Positions 25,865 to 35,242 are shown, counted from the stretch's first letter. The stretch: DNA of 64,000 bases from Bacillus sp. CGMCC 1.16541 (GCF_003184905.1 NZ_QFRU01000001.1:62001-126000), one strand, 5' to 3'. Numbers and translations: made by a program. The notes: generated by a model not told the origin, from the sequence alone.

Positions 25865-26326
25865 ATGAAAATTGACAATGTGGATCTACATATTTTAGAG
25901 GAATTACAAAAGGATAGTCGGCTTTCCATGCGAGAGTTAGCTAAAAAAGTAAACCTATCTCCTCCATCTGTGACAGAGCGTGTTCGTCGACTTGAAGATG
26001 CACACATTTTAAAGCAATATACAATTGCGATTAACTATGAACAGCTAGGGTTAACGGTGGATTGCTATGTAGAAGTAACGATGAAAAACGGAGAATATGA
26101 ACGATTTAAATCCTTTATCTCAACCTATCCATACACGCAATTTTGTGAACGAATTGCGGGGCAAGCTTGTTTTATTACAAAGCTGAAACTCCCAAATTTG
26201 CAAGAGTTAGAATCCTTTATTAACGAAGTGACACCGTTTGCTAAAACCATTTCTCATGTGGTGTTATCAACTGTCGAGATGCAACATACGACAATGAATC
26301 ACCTAAGAAACAAGCCGACGGTTTAA
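25865..26326 (+). CDS. Lrp/AsnC family transcriptional regulator
   Basis: Protein of 153 aa: winged HTH (VDLHILEELQKDSRLSMREL, LSPPSVTERVRRLED) and a RAM ligand-binding domain (about residues 70-145). AAAGGA upstream of ATG. Divergent from the AhpD-like gene. Its 3' end overlaps the convergent membrane-protein gene by 4 bp; its terminator (26312-26344) straddles both stops. Confidence 0.9.
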   Translation: MKIDNVDLHILEELQKDSRLSMRELAKKVNLSPPSVTERVRRLEDAHILKQYTIAINYEQLGLTVDCYVEVTMKNGEYERFKSFISTYPYTQFCERIAGQACFITKLKLPNLQELESFINEVTPFAKTISHVVLSTVEMQHTTMNHLRNKPTV

Positions 26327-26344
26327 AAAGGACGTCGGCTTTTC
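26312..26344 (+). terminator. Terminator overlapping two convergent stop codons
   Basis: AAGCCGAC / GTCGGCTT stem, loop containing both stop codons, then TTTTC on the plus strand. Confidence 0.8.
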
Positions 26345-26535
26345 ACTGTCTTCTCATTCATGTGCTTTAATAAACTCCCTACTCCAACAACATAACAAAG
26401 CACAAACAAAATCGTATAAAAAATCCAATTTTCGCTTCCAGCATAAGCAAGCCCACCCCATATAAGAGAACCTGCTATCAGCAATATCCCAAACATACGA
26501 TAATCCACTACTTCTTTTGGTTCTTCTCTATGCAT
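26323..26535 (-). CDS. Two-helix membrane protein, 70 aa
   Basis: Encodes a charged N-terminus (MHREEPKEVVDYR), two hydrophobic helices (MFGILLIAGSLIWGGLAYA and FYTILFVLCYVVGVGSLL) and a basic tail ending SRRPF. AAGGAG lies eight bases before the ATG; a GTG three codons earlier is the alternative start. Unrecognised family. Confidence 0.7.
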   Translation of the reverse strand: MHREEPKEVVDYRMFGILLIAGSLIWGGLAYAGSENWIFYTILFVLCYVVGVGSLLKHMNEKTVKSRRPF

Positions 26536-26629
26536 CTGCTTCACTCCTTCGTCTACGTTACTTCAATCTTAGCTTCTATAACGAAAAAAGAAAAGTGGAT
26601 TCATAAGTACAGCTTCTTCATCTAATGTA

Positions 26630-26734
26630 GTGAAACCTTTCACCTCTTCATCTTTACCTTTTATTGCGCTATTAATCGGTTGGTTTATTTTCTTATCCCA
26701 CTTTACCTTTCGGCGTCTCTACACAAAGAGCTAA
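26630..26734 (+). CDS. Possible 34-aa membrane peptide
   Basis: A GTG-started frame encodes VKPFTSSS then a hydrophobic run LPFIALLIGWFIFLSHF and a basic end RRLYTKS. No ribosome binding site is visible, but the stop codon is embedded in a terminator hairpin (26727-26753), as at the end of many small genes. Weak support. Confidence 0.25.
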   Translation: MKPFTSSSLPFIALLIGWFIFLSHFTFRRLYTKS

Positions 26735-26753
26735 CAAAATGTTGGCTCTTCTT
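26727..26753 (+). terminator. Terminator before phosphotransferase gene
   Basis: AGAGCTAACA / TGTTGGCTCT stem with a 3-nt loop followed by TCTTCT. Confidence 0.65.
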
Positions 26754-26800
26754 CTACGTTTTAGTACACTAACTGTATCTTTGAAAAGGAGTATAAAGAC

Positions 26801-27727
26801 ATGACAGACGTGATGATTGATTGGTTTAGAAGTATTCGAGATGAGCGTATTTTAACGATCGAACATGCGACAAAAGGCTATAGCCACCAGTGTATCAAAA
26901 TCACCACATCAAATGGTGTCTATGCGGTTAAACAAAACACCCGAAAGCAAAACAAAGATGCGTTTTTACATGAAATAAAAGCACTTGAATTAGCCACTCA
27001 ACACAACTTAAAAACACCCATGTTGCTTGCATACGATGATCAAACCTACATGCAACTTCTTACGTGGCTAGATGGAAAGGATGCATCAGAAACCATTCAC
27101 CTGTTAGAGGACGCGGAGCAAAAAAAACTTGCGTACTCATTGGGACAAACGATGGCAAGCATGCATAAAATAAAGAACAATGCATTTTGTGAACAATTGT
27201 CTACAAACGACACTTATTCTTCTTGGAATGAGTTGATTCAAACACGATTTCAACACTTATTAACCCAAAATGAACAATGTCAAACAATCGACTTGGCTAC
27301 ACTGCAAAAAGTAGACCATCACTTTCAACAATTAATGAACGAATTACCGCAAAGGATCACTCCTTCTTTTACACACCGTGACTTATATTTACCTAACGTC
27401 ATTGTTCATGATCATGAATTAGTGGGAATCATTGACCTTGAAGCTGCTAAATTTTATGATTGAACGTGGGATTTTGTTAAACCTGAATTATGGATTTTCA
27501 CGAAGTTCCCCATGATACGCGAAGCTTTTTATAAAGGATACGATCACGTTAATCCTCTCAATGAAGAAGTAGCACTTCGTTATCATGTTTGTGCAGGATT
27601 AGAATATTTAGCTGGTTTACCTTATTTCTCAGGTTCGCAACCAAACCCCACGATGTTTCAACAATTCTATCGTGAGTTAGAAAAATGGCTAGAAGGAACA
27701 TATCCACTTTCCTTTTTCCAAAAATAA
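26801..27727 (+). pseudogene. APH-family phosphotransferase interrupted by in-frame TGA
   Basis: Reading frame of 308 codons with an internal TGA at 27461-27463. Before it: APH/choline kinase-like N-lobe (GYSHQCIKITTSNGVYAVKQ) and catalytic loop THRDLYLPNVIV with the Brenner HxDxxxxN pattern and metal-binding IIDLE. After it, same frame: TWDFVKPELWIF and the C-terminal helices to FFQK. In the family this place usually reads DxxWD, so an Arg CGA codon mutated to TGA is a likely origin. AAAGGAG precedes ATG. The product stopping at TGA would keep the catalytic residues but lose about 88 residues. Confidence 0.85.
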
Positions 27728-27823
27728 CGTTCGTCGTCATGAAAGGTGAATAGGTCGAATGCGTTGTTCACAAAATACACATACGAGACCATTTCAAAAA
27801 ATAAGGAGATGGACGAACACAAC

Positions 27824-29305
27824 ATGAAATTACATCATATTCTCCAAGGAATTCAAAGTGAACAACGCTTAGACGACATTGAAAACATTGATATTCATAC
27901 CATTTCATTTAATTCAAAACAACTTACAACCGGTGATTTATTTGTCGCCATTTCCGGCGGCACTCACGATGGACACACCTATATTCATCAAGCAATTGAA
28001 GCGGGTGCGGCTGCGATTGTAGGAGAAAAAGCTCTCACAACCCCATTATCTGTTCCCTATATTCAAGTGACAGATAGTCGCCAAGCATTGGCCACATTAG
28101 CGGTCAATTACTACAATCATCCTGCTAAAAAGCATATTATGATTGGCATCACAGGAACAAACGGGAAAACAACGACGGCTTTTATGTTGAAACATCTATT
28201 AGAATGTGAAGGCTATACGTGCTCCCTTTTAGGCTCGGTGATGAACATCATTAACGGCGAAGAAATTCAAGCAACAGCCACAACCCCTGATAGCTTAGAA
28301 TTAAACCGCTTGCTTCACCTTAGTAATGACCAAGTTGTCATTATGGAAGTATCTTCTCATGCGTTAACACAAGCACGAGTGGCTGAGATTGAGTTTGATT
28401 ATTGCTTGTTCACGAATTTGGGACATGACCATTTAGATTATCATCAAACATTTGACGATTATTTCGCGGCAAAAGCAAGTCTATTTCATCAACTCGCTTC
28501 TCACGGTCATGCCATTGTAAATATTGACAATGAATGGGGAGAAAAATTACATCATCTTCTGTTATCAAAACACAAAAATGTTCTATCACTAAGTACTCAT
28601 AAAGACGCAAAATGGAAACTAACGATACAATCAATGAATCGCTCTTCACATGTCACATTACTGAATGAACGTGAAGAAGCACTTCATTTTGAATTACGCT
28701 TTCCTGGTGAACACAACGTCTATAATTGTTCAATGGCGCTAATGACTGGAACTGCAATGGGGATTGCTCATAAAAACTTATCAGCAAGTACACCTCTTTT
28801 TAAAGGAGTTCCTGGTCGTTTTACGATGATTGAACACGAAGGAAAGACCATTGTCATTGATTATGCGCATACAACAGATGCGTTTGAACATTGTTTGCAA
28901 ACCGCCAAACAATGTGGCGCAAAACAGATTTATCATGTATTCGGCTTTCGCGATGGTCGTGATGAATCAAAACGCGGCAAAATGATTGAAACGTCTGCGG
29001 CACTTGCTACAAAGTATGTACTCACACTTGATGACGTAAAAGAACCGGCAAAAGAAGACATGATGTTAACACTCATGACGTTACACTATGAGCACGGAAG
29101 CCATAATGGTGAAGTCGTACCAGATCGCACAAAAGCGATTGAACAAGCTATAAATCAAGCTTCTGACGGCGATTGGATTGTTATCACAGGAAAAGGTCAT
29201 GAATCATACAAACAAACCTTTGAACTCGGTACACATTCTGATTTAGACACGGTACTTACGCTCACAACAAGAGATGAGGAAAAAGAAGACGATATTGTGA
29301 TTTAA
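27824..29305 (+). CDS. MurE-like Mur ligase paralogue with altered specificity motif
   Basis: Mur ligase of 493 aa. Visible are the N-terminal UDP-binding domain, P-loop GITGTNGKTTTAFMLKHLL, TTPDSLEL, the EVSSHALTQARV motif of MurE, TNLGHDHLDYH, the carbamylated-Lys region DYFAAKASLF, DYAHTTDAFEHCLQ and ITGKGHESYKQ. The amino-acid specificity motif, DNPR in DAP-adding and DNPA-like in Lys-adding enzymes, reads DDVK here, and GCGGDRD is replaced by GFRDGRD. It is probably a paralogue with another substrate. Start at MKLHHILQG fits homologues; a weak GGA lies upstream. It follows the broken APH gene by 96 bp. Confidence 0.85.
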   Translation: MKLHHILQGIQSEQRLDDIENIDIHTISFNSKQLTTGDLFVAISGGTHDGHTYIHQAIEAGAAAIVGEKALTTPLSVPYIQVTDSRQALATLAVNYYNHPAKKHIMIGITGTNGKTTTAFMLKHLLECEGYTCSLLGSVMNIINGEEIQATATTPDSLELNRLLHLSNDQVVIMEVSSHALTQARVAEIEFDYCLFTNLGHDHLDYHQTFDDYFAAKASLFHQLASHGHAIVNIDNEWGEKLHHLLLSKHKNVLSLSTHKDAKWKLTIQSMNRSSHVTLLNEREEALHFELRFPGEHNVYNCSMALMTGTAMGIAHKNLSASTPLFKGVPGRFTMIEHEGKTIVIDYAHTTDAFEHCLQTAKQCGAKQIYHVFGFRDGRDESKRGKMIETSAALATKYVLTLDDVKEPAKEDMMLTLMTLHYEHGSHNGEVVPDRTKAIEQAINQASDGDWIVITGKGHESYKQTFELGTHSDLDTVLTLTTRDEEKEDDIVI

Positions 29306-29698
29306 CAAGAAGATGAGGAAACGTTTTTTGCTCCAATTGAAGAAGGAAAATGTTCGCTAGCGGGCCTTATTGAACATTTACGATTTTGGGATCGTTATTT
29401 GTTAAATGAACGCATTCTATACATTAAAGAAGGTTCACAACTTACTCACTCTGGCATTGATATTGATGGTGTGAATCAGCAAGCTGAAACAAACGCGCAG
29501 TCAGGTATTTCGCGCGAAGAACTCATTGAACAGTTTATTTCAACACGCAAACAACTCGTTCAGCGATTAGAAACCATACCACTTGACACAACGTTCTCTC
29601 TTGGACATCATACAATGACACTTAATCAATTTATCGGCGGACTAATTGAGCATGACTTACATCATATTCAGCAAATCGTAAAAATCTATATAAAATAA
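29306..29698 (+). pseudogene. DinB-family protein, N-terminus missing
   Basis: Directly after, and in frame with, the MurE-like stop (TAA 29303-29305) the frame continues EDEETFFAPIEEGKCSLAGL, LIEHLRFWDRYL and ends LIEHDLHHIQQIVKIYIK. The two His motifs (EH-LRFWD and EHDLHH) are the metal ligands of DinB four-helix proteins; the first helix and start are absent. The only starts (TTG near 29398) lack a ribosome binding site and would lose the first His. Best explained by a deletion that joined a truncated dinB-like gene to the ligase 3' end. Confidence 0.7.
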
Positions 29699-29726
29699 AC
29701 CAAGAGGCCACAGCCTCTTGGTTTAT
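29698..29726. terminator. Bidirectional terminator between convergent genes
   Basis: AAACCAAGAGGC / GCCTCTTGGTTT stem with a 4-nt loop; T-rich on the plus side, and A-rich before it for the minus side. It overlaps the stop of the NlpC/P60 gene. Confidence 0.85.
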
Positions 29727-31351
29727 TTTACTCGCCTTGCTCCCACATATTTTGGTCCCCAATAGCTACTTGTTGGATAGTGTGTCATTTGCACACCGTT
29801 TGATGGTGACACGTGAACAACGTTTCCGTTTCCAACATAAATAGCTGGATTAAGATGAGTAGCTTGAAAAAAAACAAGATCTCCTGGTTGTAAATCTCGC
29901 TCTTCCACAAACTCCCCTGCTTTCCATTGGTCTTTTGCGTAACGTGGCAAGCTTACATTTGCTGATTGTTTGAATACATACTGAGCAAATCCAGCTGTAT
30001 CAAATCCTTGTGGCGTTGTCCCACCGTTAAGGTACGGAACTTCTCCGATAAACTTTGTCGCTTCTGAGACGATTGGATGTTCTTTTGGTAATCGTAAATT
30101 ATTCACTCTTCGCGCCCCTGTGTATTTTTCACCCCAATAACTGTTCGTTAAATAGGTGGTCGATACATTATTGTTACGATTGGCGTGGATAAATTGGTTA
30201 TGCCCCATGTAGATTCCTACATGTGAAATCCCTTCACGGTATGTATCACTAAAGAAGAGTAAGTCTCCAACTTGAAGATTCTCTCGCTCGATTGGTTCAC
30301 CTACTTGCCATTGTTGATCCGTAGAACGAGGCAAGTGAATGTCCATTGATTTTTCAAAGACAAGCTGTACGAAACTGGAACAATCCAAACCAACTTTAGG
30401 GTCTTCACTACCAAATATGTATGGAATCCCCATATACTTCATTGACTCTCTTATAATAGGATTATTCGCATCAACAGGTGTGCTTCTTGTAATTCGATTT
30501 GCTTTTAAAAAGCGTGCTGACCAAAATGAACTGCTCTCCACACTCGTTGTCACAACTTTGTTTTGAGATGGAGATGGGTAGACCATTTTATCATTCCCAA
30601 TGTAGATACCGGCACTTGATGGTGATCCGTCCATTGTTGAACTAAAAAACAATACACCTCCTGGTTGAAGGTTCCCTCTGTCAACTTCTGTACCGACACT
30701 TAGTTGTTCACTTAAAAATCGTGGCATCGGAATGTTCAGTGCTTGAGCAAACACATATTTAATGAACCCAGAACTATTGAATCCTTCTTCCTCACTCTGA
30801 CCCCCTTCTTGATAGGGAGCATTGACTAATTGTAATGCTTGCTTAGCGATGTCTTCTCCTGTTTGCATCGATGTTACACCTGTAATTCGTTTTCCACCTT
30901 CAAAATGAGATTGTTCGCTAAACCGACTTATCTTTACACCACTTAGTGGCTTAGACGATACCATCTTATCCTGACCGAGATAAATACCGACGTGATTCAC
31001 TGTTCCTTCTCTTGAAGTAAAGAATACAAGATCACCCGGTTGAAGGTATTGTTTTGGTACTATCTGTCCTTGCTGCCATTGAGACGCAACAGATTGTGGT
31101 AAATAAACACTCACTGCTTCTTTCATTACAGCTTGTACAAACTCCCCACTATCAAGGTAGTCATCATTGCCAGCGGCTTTCATATACATAGGTATTTGTG
31201 CATATTCTAGGGCTTTTTTAACCACTGATGATAAATCTTCACTTTGTTGTACAGATACTACTTCCGCCTCAGCATAAAGAGGTGATGCACTCGTTAAAAG
31301 CAAACTAACACTAAGTACACCGGATGCCAATTTAATTGGGTTTTTAAACAT
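29723..31351 (-). CDS. Secreted protein with four NlpC/P60 domains, only one intact
   Basis: Protein of 542 aa. Signal peptide residues 1-27, then four tandem NlpC/P60 units (about 40-160, 163-290, 296-418, 424-542). The catalytic Cys position is Ser68 in unit 1, Ser193 in unit 2, Cys324 in unit 3 (LDCSSF) and Thr452 in unit 4 (FDTAGF). The first His is kept in units 1 and 3 (NHVGIY, SHVGIY; His377) but is Ser246 in unit 2 and Asn501 in unit 4. Only unit 3 can be catalytic; the rest probably bind wall or substrate. AAGGAAGGG precedes ATG. Units 3-4 match the whole 280-aa protein at 44344-45186. Confidence 0.9.
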   Translation of the reverse strand: MFKNPIKLASGVLSVSLLLTSASPLYAEAEVVSVQQSEDLSSVVKKALEYAQIPMYMKAAGNDDYLDSGEFVQAVMKEAVSVYLPQSVASQWQQGQIVPKQYLQPGDLVFFTSREGTVNHVGIYLGQDKMVSSKPLSGVKISRFSEQSHFEGGKRITGVTSMQTGEDIAKQALQLVNAPYQEGGQSEEEGFNSSGFIKYVFAQALNIPMPRFLSEQLSVGTEVDRGNLQPGGVLFFSSTMDGSPSSAGIYIGNDKMVYPSPSQNKVVTTSVESSSFWSARFLKANRITRSTPVDANNPIIRESMKYMGIPYIFGSEDPKVGLDCSSFVQLVFEKSMDIHLPRSTDQQWQVGEPIERENLQVGDLLFFSDTYREGISHVGIYMGHNQFIHANRNNNVSTTYLTNSYWGEKYTGARRVNNLRLPKEHPIVSEATKFIGEVPYLNGGTTPQGFDTAGFAQYVFKQSANVSLPRYAKDQWKAGEFVEERDLQPGDLVFFQATHLNPAIYVGNGNVVHVSPSNGVQMTHYPTSSYWGPKYVGARRVK

Positions 31352-31633
31352 TGCCGACCCTTCCTTACTTTATAATCTATTTTATCTATTGTTTGTATCA
31401 GCTTACTTTTTACCATTATAAAAGAAATAAGTAGTTCAATAGATTGATATCATTATACTCAGATTATAGAGCGTATCCTTTTAATTTCCTAGGTATATTA
31501 ACATGTTTATTGAGATAAATACCCAAAATGAGTCATTTGTATCATAAATTGGATTCATTTTACCATCTAACCACTCCCACTTACTCGTTGTTTACATTCA
31601 TTGAAGATGGAGGGTTCTCGCCTACCTCACATA
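31352..31633. other. AT-rich gene-free stretch
   Basis: Part of the 617-bp gap 31352-31968. I see no gene, hairpin or convincing promoter in this part; the rest of the gap is repeat copy C and a 120-bp tail described under findings. Confidence 0.5.
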
Positions 31634-31845
31634 CAAAAAAGAGGGGGGACATAACAAAATGATTCCTTCTGAAAAACGAACAATGACGTTTCTCGTTAGG
31701 TTACAACAAGTTCGTTCCATCGCGCTACAGCCACTATTCTTTTAAACTTATTTTTTAATCAAAAAAAATATCCGACCTATAAAGAGTATATAACTCAAAA
31801 TAGTTCGGATATCTTATCAATTGAAACACTTATGTCTCAAAAAAA
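31634..31845 (-). repeat. Dispersed Bacillaceae repeat, copy C (core deleted)
   Basis: Inverted relative to copy B. Both flanks are present: GAGGGGGGACATAAC and TGATTCCTTCTGAAAAACGA at one end, the CCGAACTAT / ATAGGTCGG hairpin and CACTTATGTCTC at the other. The complete GC-rich core is gone: AAGAATAGTGG joins directly to CTGTAGCGCGATGGAACG. In copy B AGTGG occurs on both sides of the lost segment, so the deletion ran between these short direct repeats. Confidence 0.85.
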
Positions 31846-31968
31846 GTTGTATATGTTGCCAATTAAACCAAACAGAGGTGTTTTGAACTCTTCTTTCGGC
31901 TCAATCTGCTCTTGTTATGGCCGCTTCTTGTTCTTTTCTCTTGTCTGTTAGTGCTAAATGATTTTGAC

Positions 31969-32442
31969 CTAGGTTGATCGATGATTCATTAACCTTGGCA
32001 AAAGAATCGCAAATAGTAGCGCGATACACATTGCTACCACGGCTATAAGCACCCATTTTAATGATGTTGATCTTTTCACATCTACCGGTAAAACTGCTTC
32101 AGTCCCTGACTTGGGAGGGGATGAAAATAGATTCAGTTCATCGACTTGTGAAGATAGCGTACTTTTCTTTTGCCCCTCTCCGGTAAATAAATAGGGCTGT
32201 AATTGATCTTCTTCCTTTTTCTCTTTTCGTTCAAACGTTAAATCTCTGAACTCTTCCGGTATCGATTGTTGCTTATTATCTTCTTGCTGTGACGAACGTG
32301 GGTCTAGGTTAATCGTATTTTCCTTATATTCATTTGGCTGTAGCTTTTCAATATGATTATCCGCTGCAACATGCTTAACGATAGGTATAAATAGAAGGAC
32401 CATCATAAAGAAAGCCCCTCCTATTATCATTTTACGCTTCAT
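31969..32442 (-). CDS. yueC: T7SS component EssA/YueC-like
   Basis: Protein of 157 aa at the end of the type VII operon. Signal-anchor helix (about residues 6-24), a charged extracytoplasmic region with Pro/Gln/Glu, and one C-terminal helix SLKWVLIAVVAMCIALLFAI before a short basic end. This topology, size and position after YueB match EssA/YueC. Start at ATG 32442 overlaps the yueB stop by 11 bp; an in-frame GTG at 32454 is the alternative. Confidence 0.8.
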   Translation of the reverse strand: MKRKMIIGGAFFMMVLLFIPIVKHVAADNHIEKLQPNEYKENTINLDPRSSQQEDNKQQSIPEEFRDLTFERKEKKEEDQLQPYLFTGEGQKKSTLSSQVDELNLFSSPPKSGTEAVLPVDVKRSTSLKWVLIAVVAMCIALLFAILLPRLMNHRST

Positions 32443-35242
32443 ACGTATCTTCACTCTCCACTTGTTTCCCTTTTTTCACATAAGCAGAAACCGCTGGAAT
32501 GGTAATCAACACCAAAATGATTCCAAGTAATGTCACAATGGCTTCGGTAAATAAAGTGGACGTGTCATATTGAATGGACATATACACCTTTGAAACCGGA
32601 TCTTCATAAGAAAAGTTTGGCATCGCAAGTGATAGTAATGGATTAATATAAAACATAATGAGCGCGATGGATACAATCCACCCAACAAACGGTCCAATTA
32701 AAAAGGCTCCGTTTACTAGTAAGGACGATGCAACAAGGAGTAGAACGGTATAGATGGACCACTCAATTGCCCGCTCATCTGAAAGTGTATAAATGTTTAA
32801 ACTAAAGATACTTATCATTAACCCAACAATTAAGTTCAATAGACCAAACAGTGAACCACGCACGAAGATTGGTGCATGATGATAATAATGAATGAAATAC
32901 CCAATTAGTAAACTACTAATTAAAATAATCACTAAAATAACTACAGGCGGTACTTCTTTTATTTTCTCAGCTGGTACCTCTCCTTGTACTTCGACTGGGT
33001 TAGCTAAATAGCGATACACAGAGTCATTTGGTTGACCGTTGACAAATGCGTTATTTAATAGATTATACACATCGCCACGAACTAGCTTTGTTGAATCAAC
33101 GTTTTCTGCCCATTTGCTATTTAACGTGTCTGCTTGATCTTGAACATTGTTTACTTGCTTTTGAAGGTCATCTGTATATTGAACAACATTTGTTTGTCGT
33201 TCACTTAACGACGTAATCAAATCATCTAACCCTTGAAGCTCTTGCCCCATGCTTTGCTGCAATGTGACAAGTTGACTAACATTTTGATCGGCTGCACCTG
33301 GATTGACATCATTTCCTGGTTGTTGCAAAATCGCGGTAATGTTCGATGCACGATCTTGAATCACAGATAAATCGTTCATCATTAAATCATATTCTTGATT
33401 AATGTTTTGACTATATTGACTAATCAAGGTGGTTGCTTCTTTACTAATTGCAGATGATTGCGATTGAGCAACCGTTAACCTCTCTTGAAGCTCACTACTA
33501 ATTTCTTGTGATTGTCGATTTTCAAATAAAACCGATTCAATGCGCCTTGTTGTTTCATCACTGTTTAATACTTTATCTTTTGTATCTGTACGGCTTAGTT
33601 GTTGTAGCGATTGTTCGTATTTTGATACATATTCATAATACGCAAAAAGATCGTTTACATTCGAACTGTTTATTTCTTTGCTAAATGCACTATTTAGCTT
33701 ACTTCTGCGCTCTGGTGATAAAAACGATGATGAAACAATGGTTGCTTCTTTTGCTTCAATGTCTTTTACGATGTCTGTTACATCCACACCACTGTTTTGA
33801 ACGGCTTGCTCATATTGACCAAGCAGAGTTGTATATTGTTCAGTGAGCTGTCGAAGCTGTTGCCGAAGCTCTTTGTTTGCCTCATTCGTTTCTTTATTCG
33901 CTAAATTTTGCTCCACCACTTGAATGCGTGAACGTAGCTCTGTTAATGATGCGATAACCCCGGTTACTTCTTCTGTCTTTTCACCAGGCATCGCTTCTAA
34001 TGTTTCTTTTGCTTGCGTTACATCAGTTGCAATCGTTGTTAACTCATCTCGCTCTTGTTGTAATGAACCTCCTTCATCAGATGGAGGAATTTCATCATCA
34101 GGAACAGTTGGATTTTCAGGACTAGGGTTATTTGAACCCGAACGCTCTAACTGTTCACGTAGCGGAAGCAATGCCCTTTCAAGTTCATTGAACATGGCAA
34201 TCGCTTCTTGTTGACGATATTGTTGAAGTAACTCCTCATTAAAAGCTTTCATTTTATTTTCTTGAACTGATGCTTGGCTTTGTTGAGCCGATTGCAACTC
34301 ATCAGCCATTTCGACTTGCTGATTCAGTCTTTCTTCAAGAGAAGAGAGACCATCAATCATTTGAGTTCCTTGGTTACTTAACAAAGCTTTCGACTGTGAT
34401 TCACGAGCACCTACACCCTCTAGTGTGTCTTCCACACTCTGCAAACTTAATGATTGAGCCTCTTGTAACAAACTCTCTTGTGTTTGCTGATACTGCCGAT
34501 ATTGTTCGACGTATTCAATGAAATCCACGAGGTTTTGTTCAATTTGTTGCACATCTTGTTTACGGTTATCAGAACCCGTTTCAGCATTTTGGATATTTCC
34601 TTGAATTTGCTCAAGTAATTTCTTTTGATTATCTAACTCACCTGCTAAATCTTTTGAACTCGGCTTATAAAAAGAGAGCATTGTTTGTTGAAATTGAATC
34701 TCTTTTTCTAAAATACTATCAAACTTACCACGTAAGTCATTAATCTCTTGTGACACATAATTCCAGTAACGCGACGTAATATCGTCACTTACTTTTGCAG
34801 ATGCCGCTTCTAGCTCACGCACAACTCGTTGCTTATTTGCTGCATTAAGTTGATTATTCACACGGTACTGCAAGGATACTTTTTGCGGCTTTTCTTCTGT
34901 ATACGTAAGCGTATTTTTCGAAAAATCTGAAGGAACATAAATGATTGCATCATATTCTCCTTCTCTTAATTTTTGATTGGCTGTTCCACGAGTTAAAACG
35001 GTCCATTCAAAATTTGAATCCTCGGCTAGCATCGGTGCAACACTTGCACCTAAATCAAAACCTTTCTTTCCATCTTCTCCTCCAACACCGAGATCTTCAT
35101 TGACCACTGCAATTTTTCGTGTGGCATTTTCTGATACTCGCAACGGATCGTCTCCGATATATTGAAAAAAGAAAACAGGAAGCGCCATTATCATCATAAC
35201 GGCTAACACGACTTTTAAGCCGTACTTCCATTGTTCACTCAT
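32432..35242 (-). CDS. yueB: T7SS membrane protein EsaA/YueB
   Basis: Protein of 936 aa (1076 in Bacillus subtilis, where it is also the SPP1 phage receptor). YhgE/Pip-like architecture: an N-terminal helix (about residues 8-28), the VVNEDLGV motif, a long extracellular region rich in Gln-containing coiled coil (about 150-740, with a Pro/Ser/Asn-rich break near 370-395), and about five C-terminal helices from residue 770 ending VKKGKQVESEDTYEA. It starts in a 4-bp ATGA overlap with yukBA. The extracellular stalk is shorter than the B. subtilis one, as expected for a variable, surface-exposed part. Confidence 0.92.
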   Translation of the reverse strand: MSEQWKYGLKVVLAVMMIMALPVFFFQYIGDDPLRVSENATRKIAVVNEDLGVGGEDGKKGFDLGASVAPMLAEDSNFEWTVLTRGTANQKLREGEYDAIIYVPSDFSKNTLTYTEEKPQKVSLQYRVNNQLNAANKQRVVRELEAASAKVSDDITSRYWNYVSQEINDLRGKFDSILEKEIQFQQTMLSFYKPSSKDLAGELDNQKKLLEQIQGNIQNAETGSDNRKQDVQQIEQNLVDFIEYVEQYRQYQQTQESLLQEAQSLSLQSVEDTLEGVGARESQSKALLSNQGTQMIDGLSSLEERLNQQVEMADELQSAQQSQASVQENKMKAFNEELLQQYRQQEAIAMFNELERALLPLREQLERSGSNNPSPENPTVPDDEIPPSDEGGSLQQERDELTTIATDVTQAKETLEAMPGEKTEEVTGVIASLTELRSRIQVVEQNLANKETNEANKELRQQLRQLTEQYTTLLGQYEQAVQNSGVDVTDIVKDIEAKEATIVSSSFLSPERRSKLNSAFSKEINSSNVNDLFAYYEYVSKYEQSLQQLSRTDTKDKVLNSDETTRRIESVLFENRQSQEISSELQERLTVAQSQSSAISKEATTLISQYSQNINQEYDLMMNDLSVIQDRASNITAILQQPGNDVNPGAADQNVSQLVTLQQSMGQELQGLDDLITSLSERQTNVVQYTDDLQKQVNNVQDQADTLNSKWAENVDSTKLVRGDVYNLLNNAFVNGQPNDSVYRYLANPVEVQGEVPAEKIKEVPPVVILVIILISSLLIGYFIHYYHHAPIFVRGSLFGLLNLIVGLMISIFSLNIYTLSDERAIEWSIYTVLLLVASSLLVNGAFLIGPFVGWIVSIALIMFYINPLLSLAMPNFSYEDPVSKVYMSIQYDTSTLFTEAIVTLLGIILVLITIPAVSAYVKKGKQVESEDTYEA

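Noticed and set aside
27461-27463. TGA as a selenocysteine codon in the APH-like gene
   Set aside because: No SECIS-like element, family has no Cys/Sec at this position, and a CGA-to-TGA change explains it simply.
29398-29698. Intact short DinB protein starting at TTG 29398
   Set aside because: No ribosome binding site and it would lack the first helix and first metal ligand; treated as a truncated gene.
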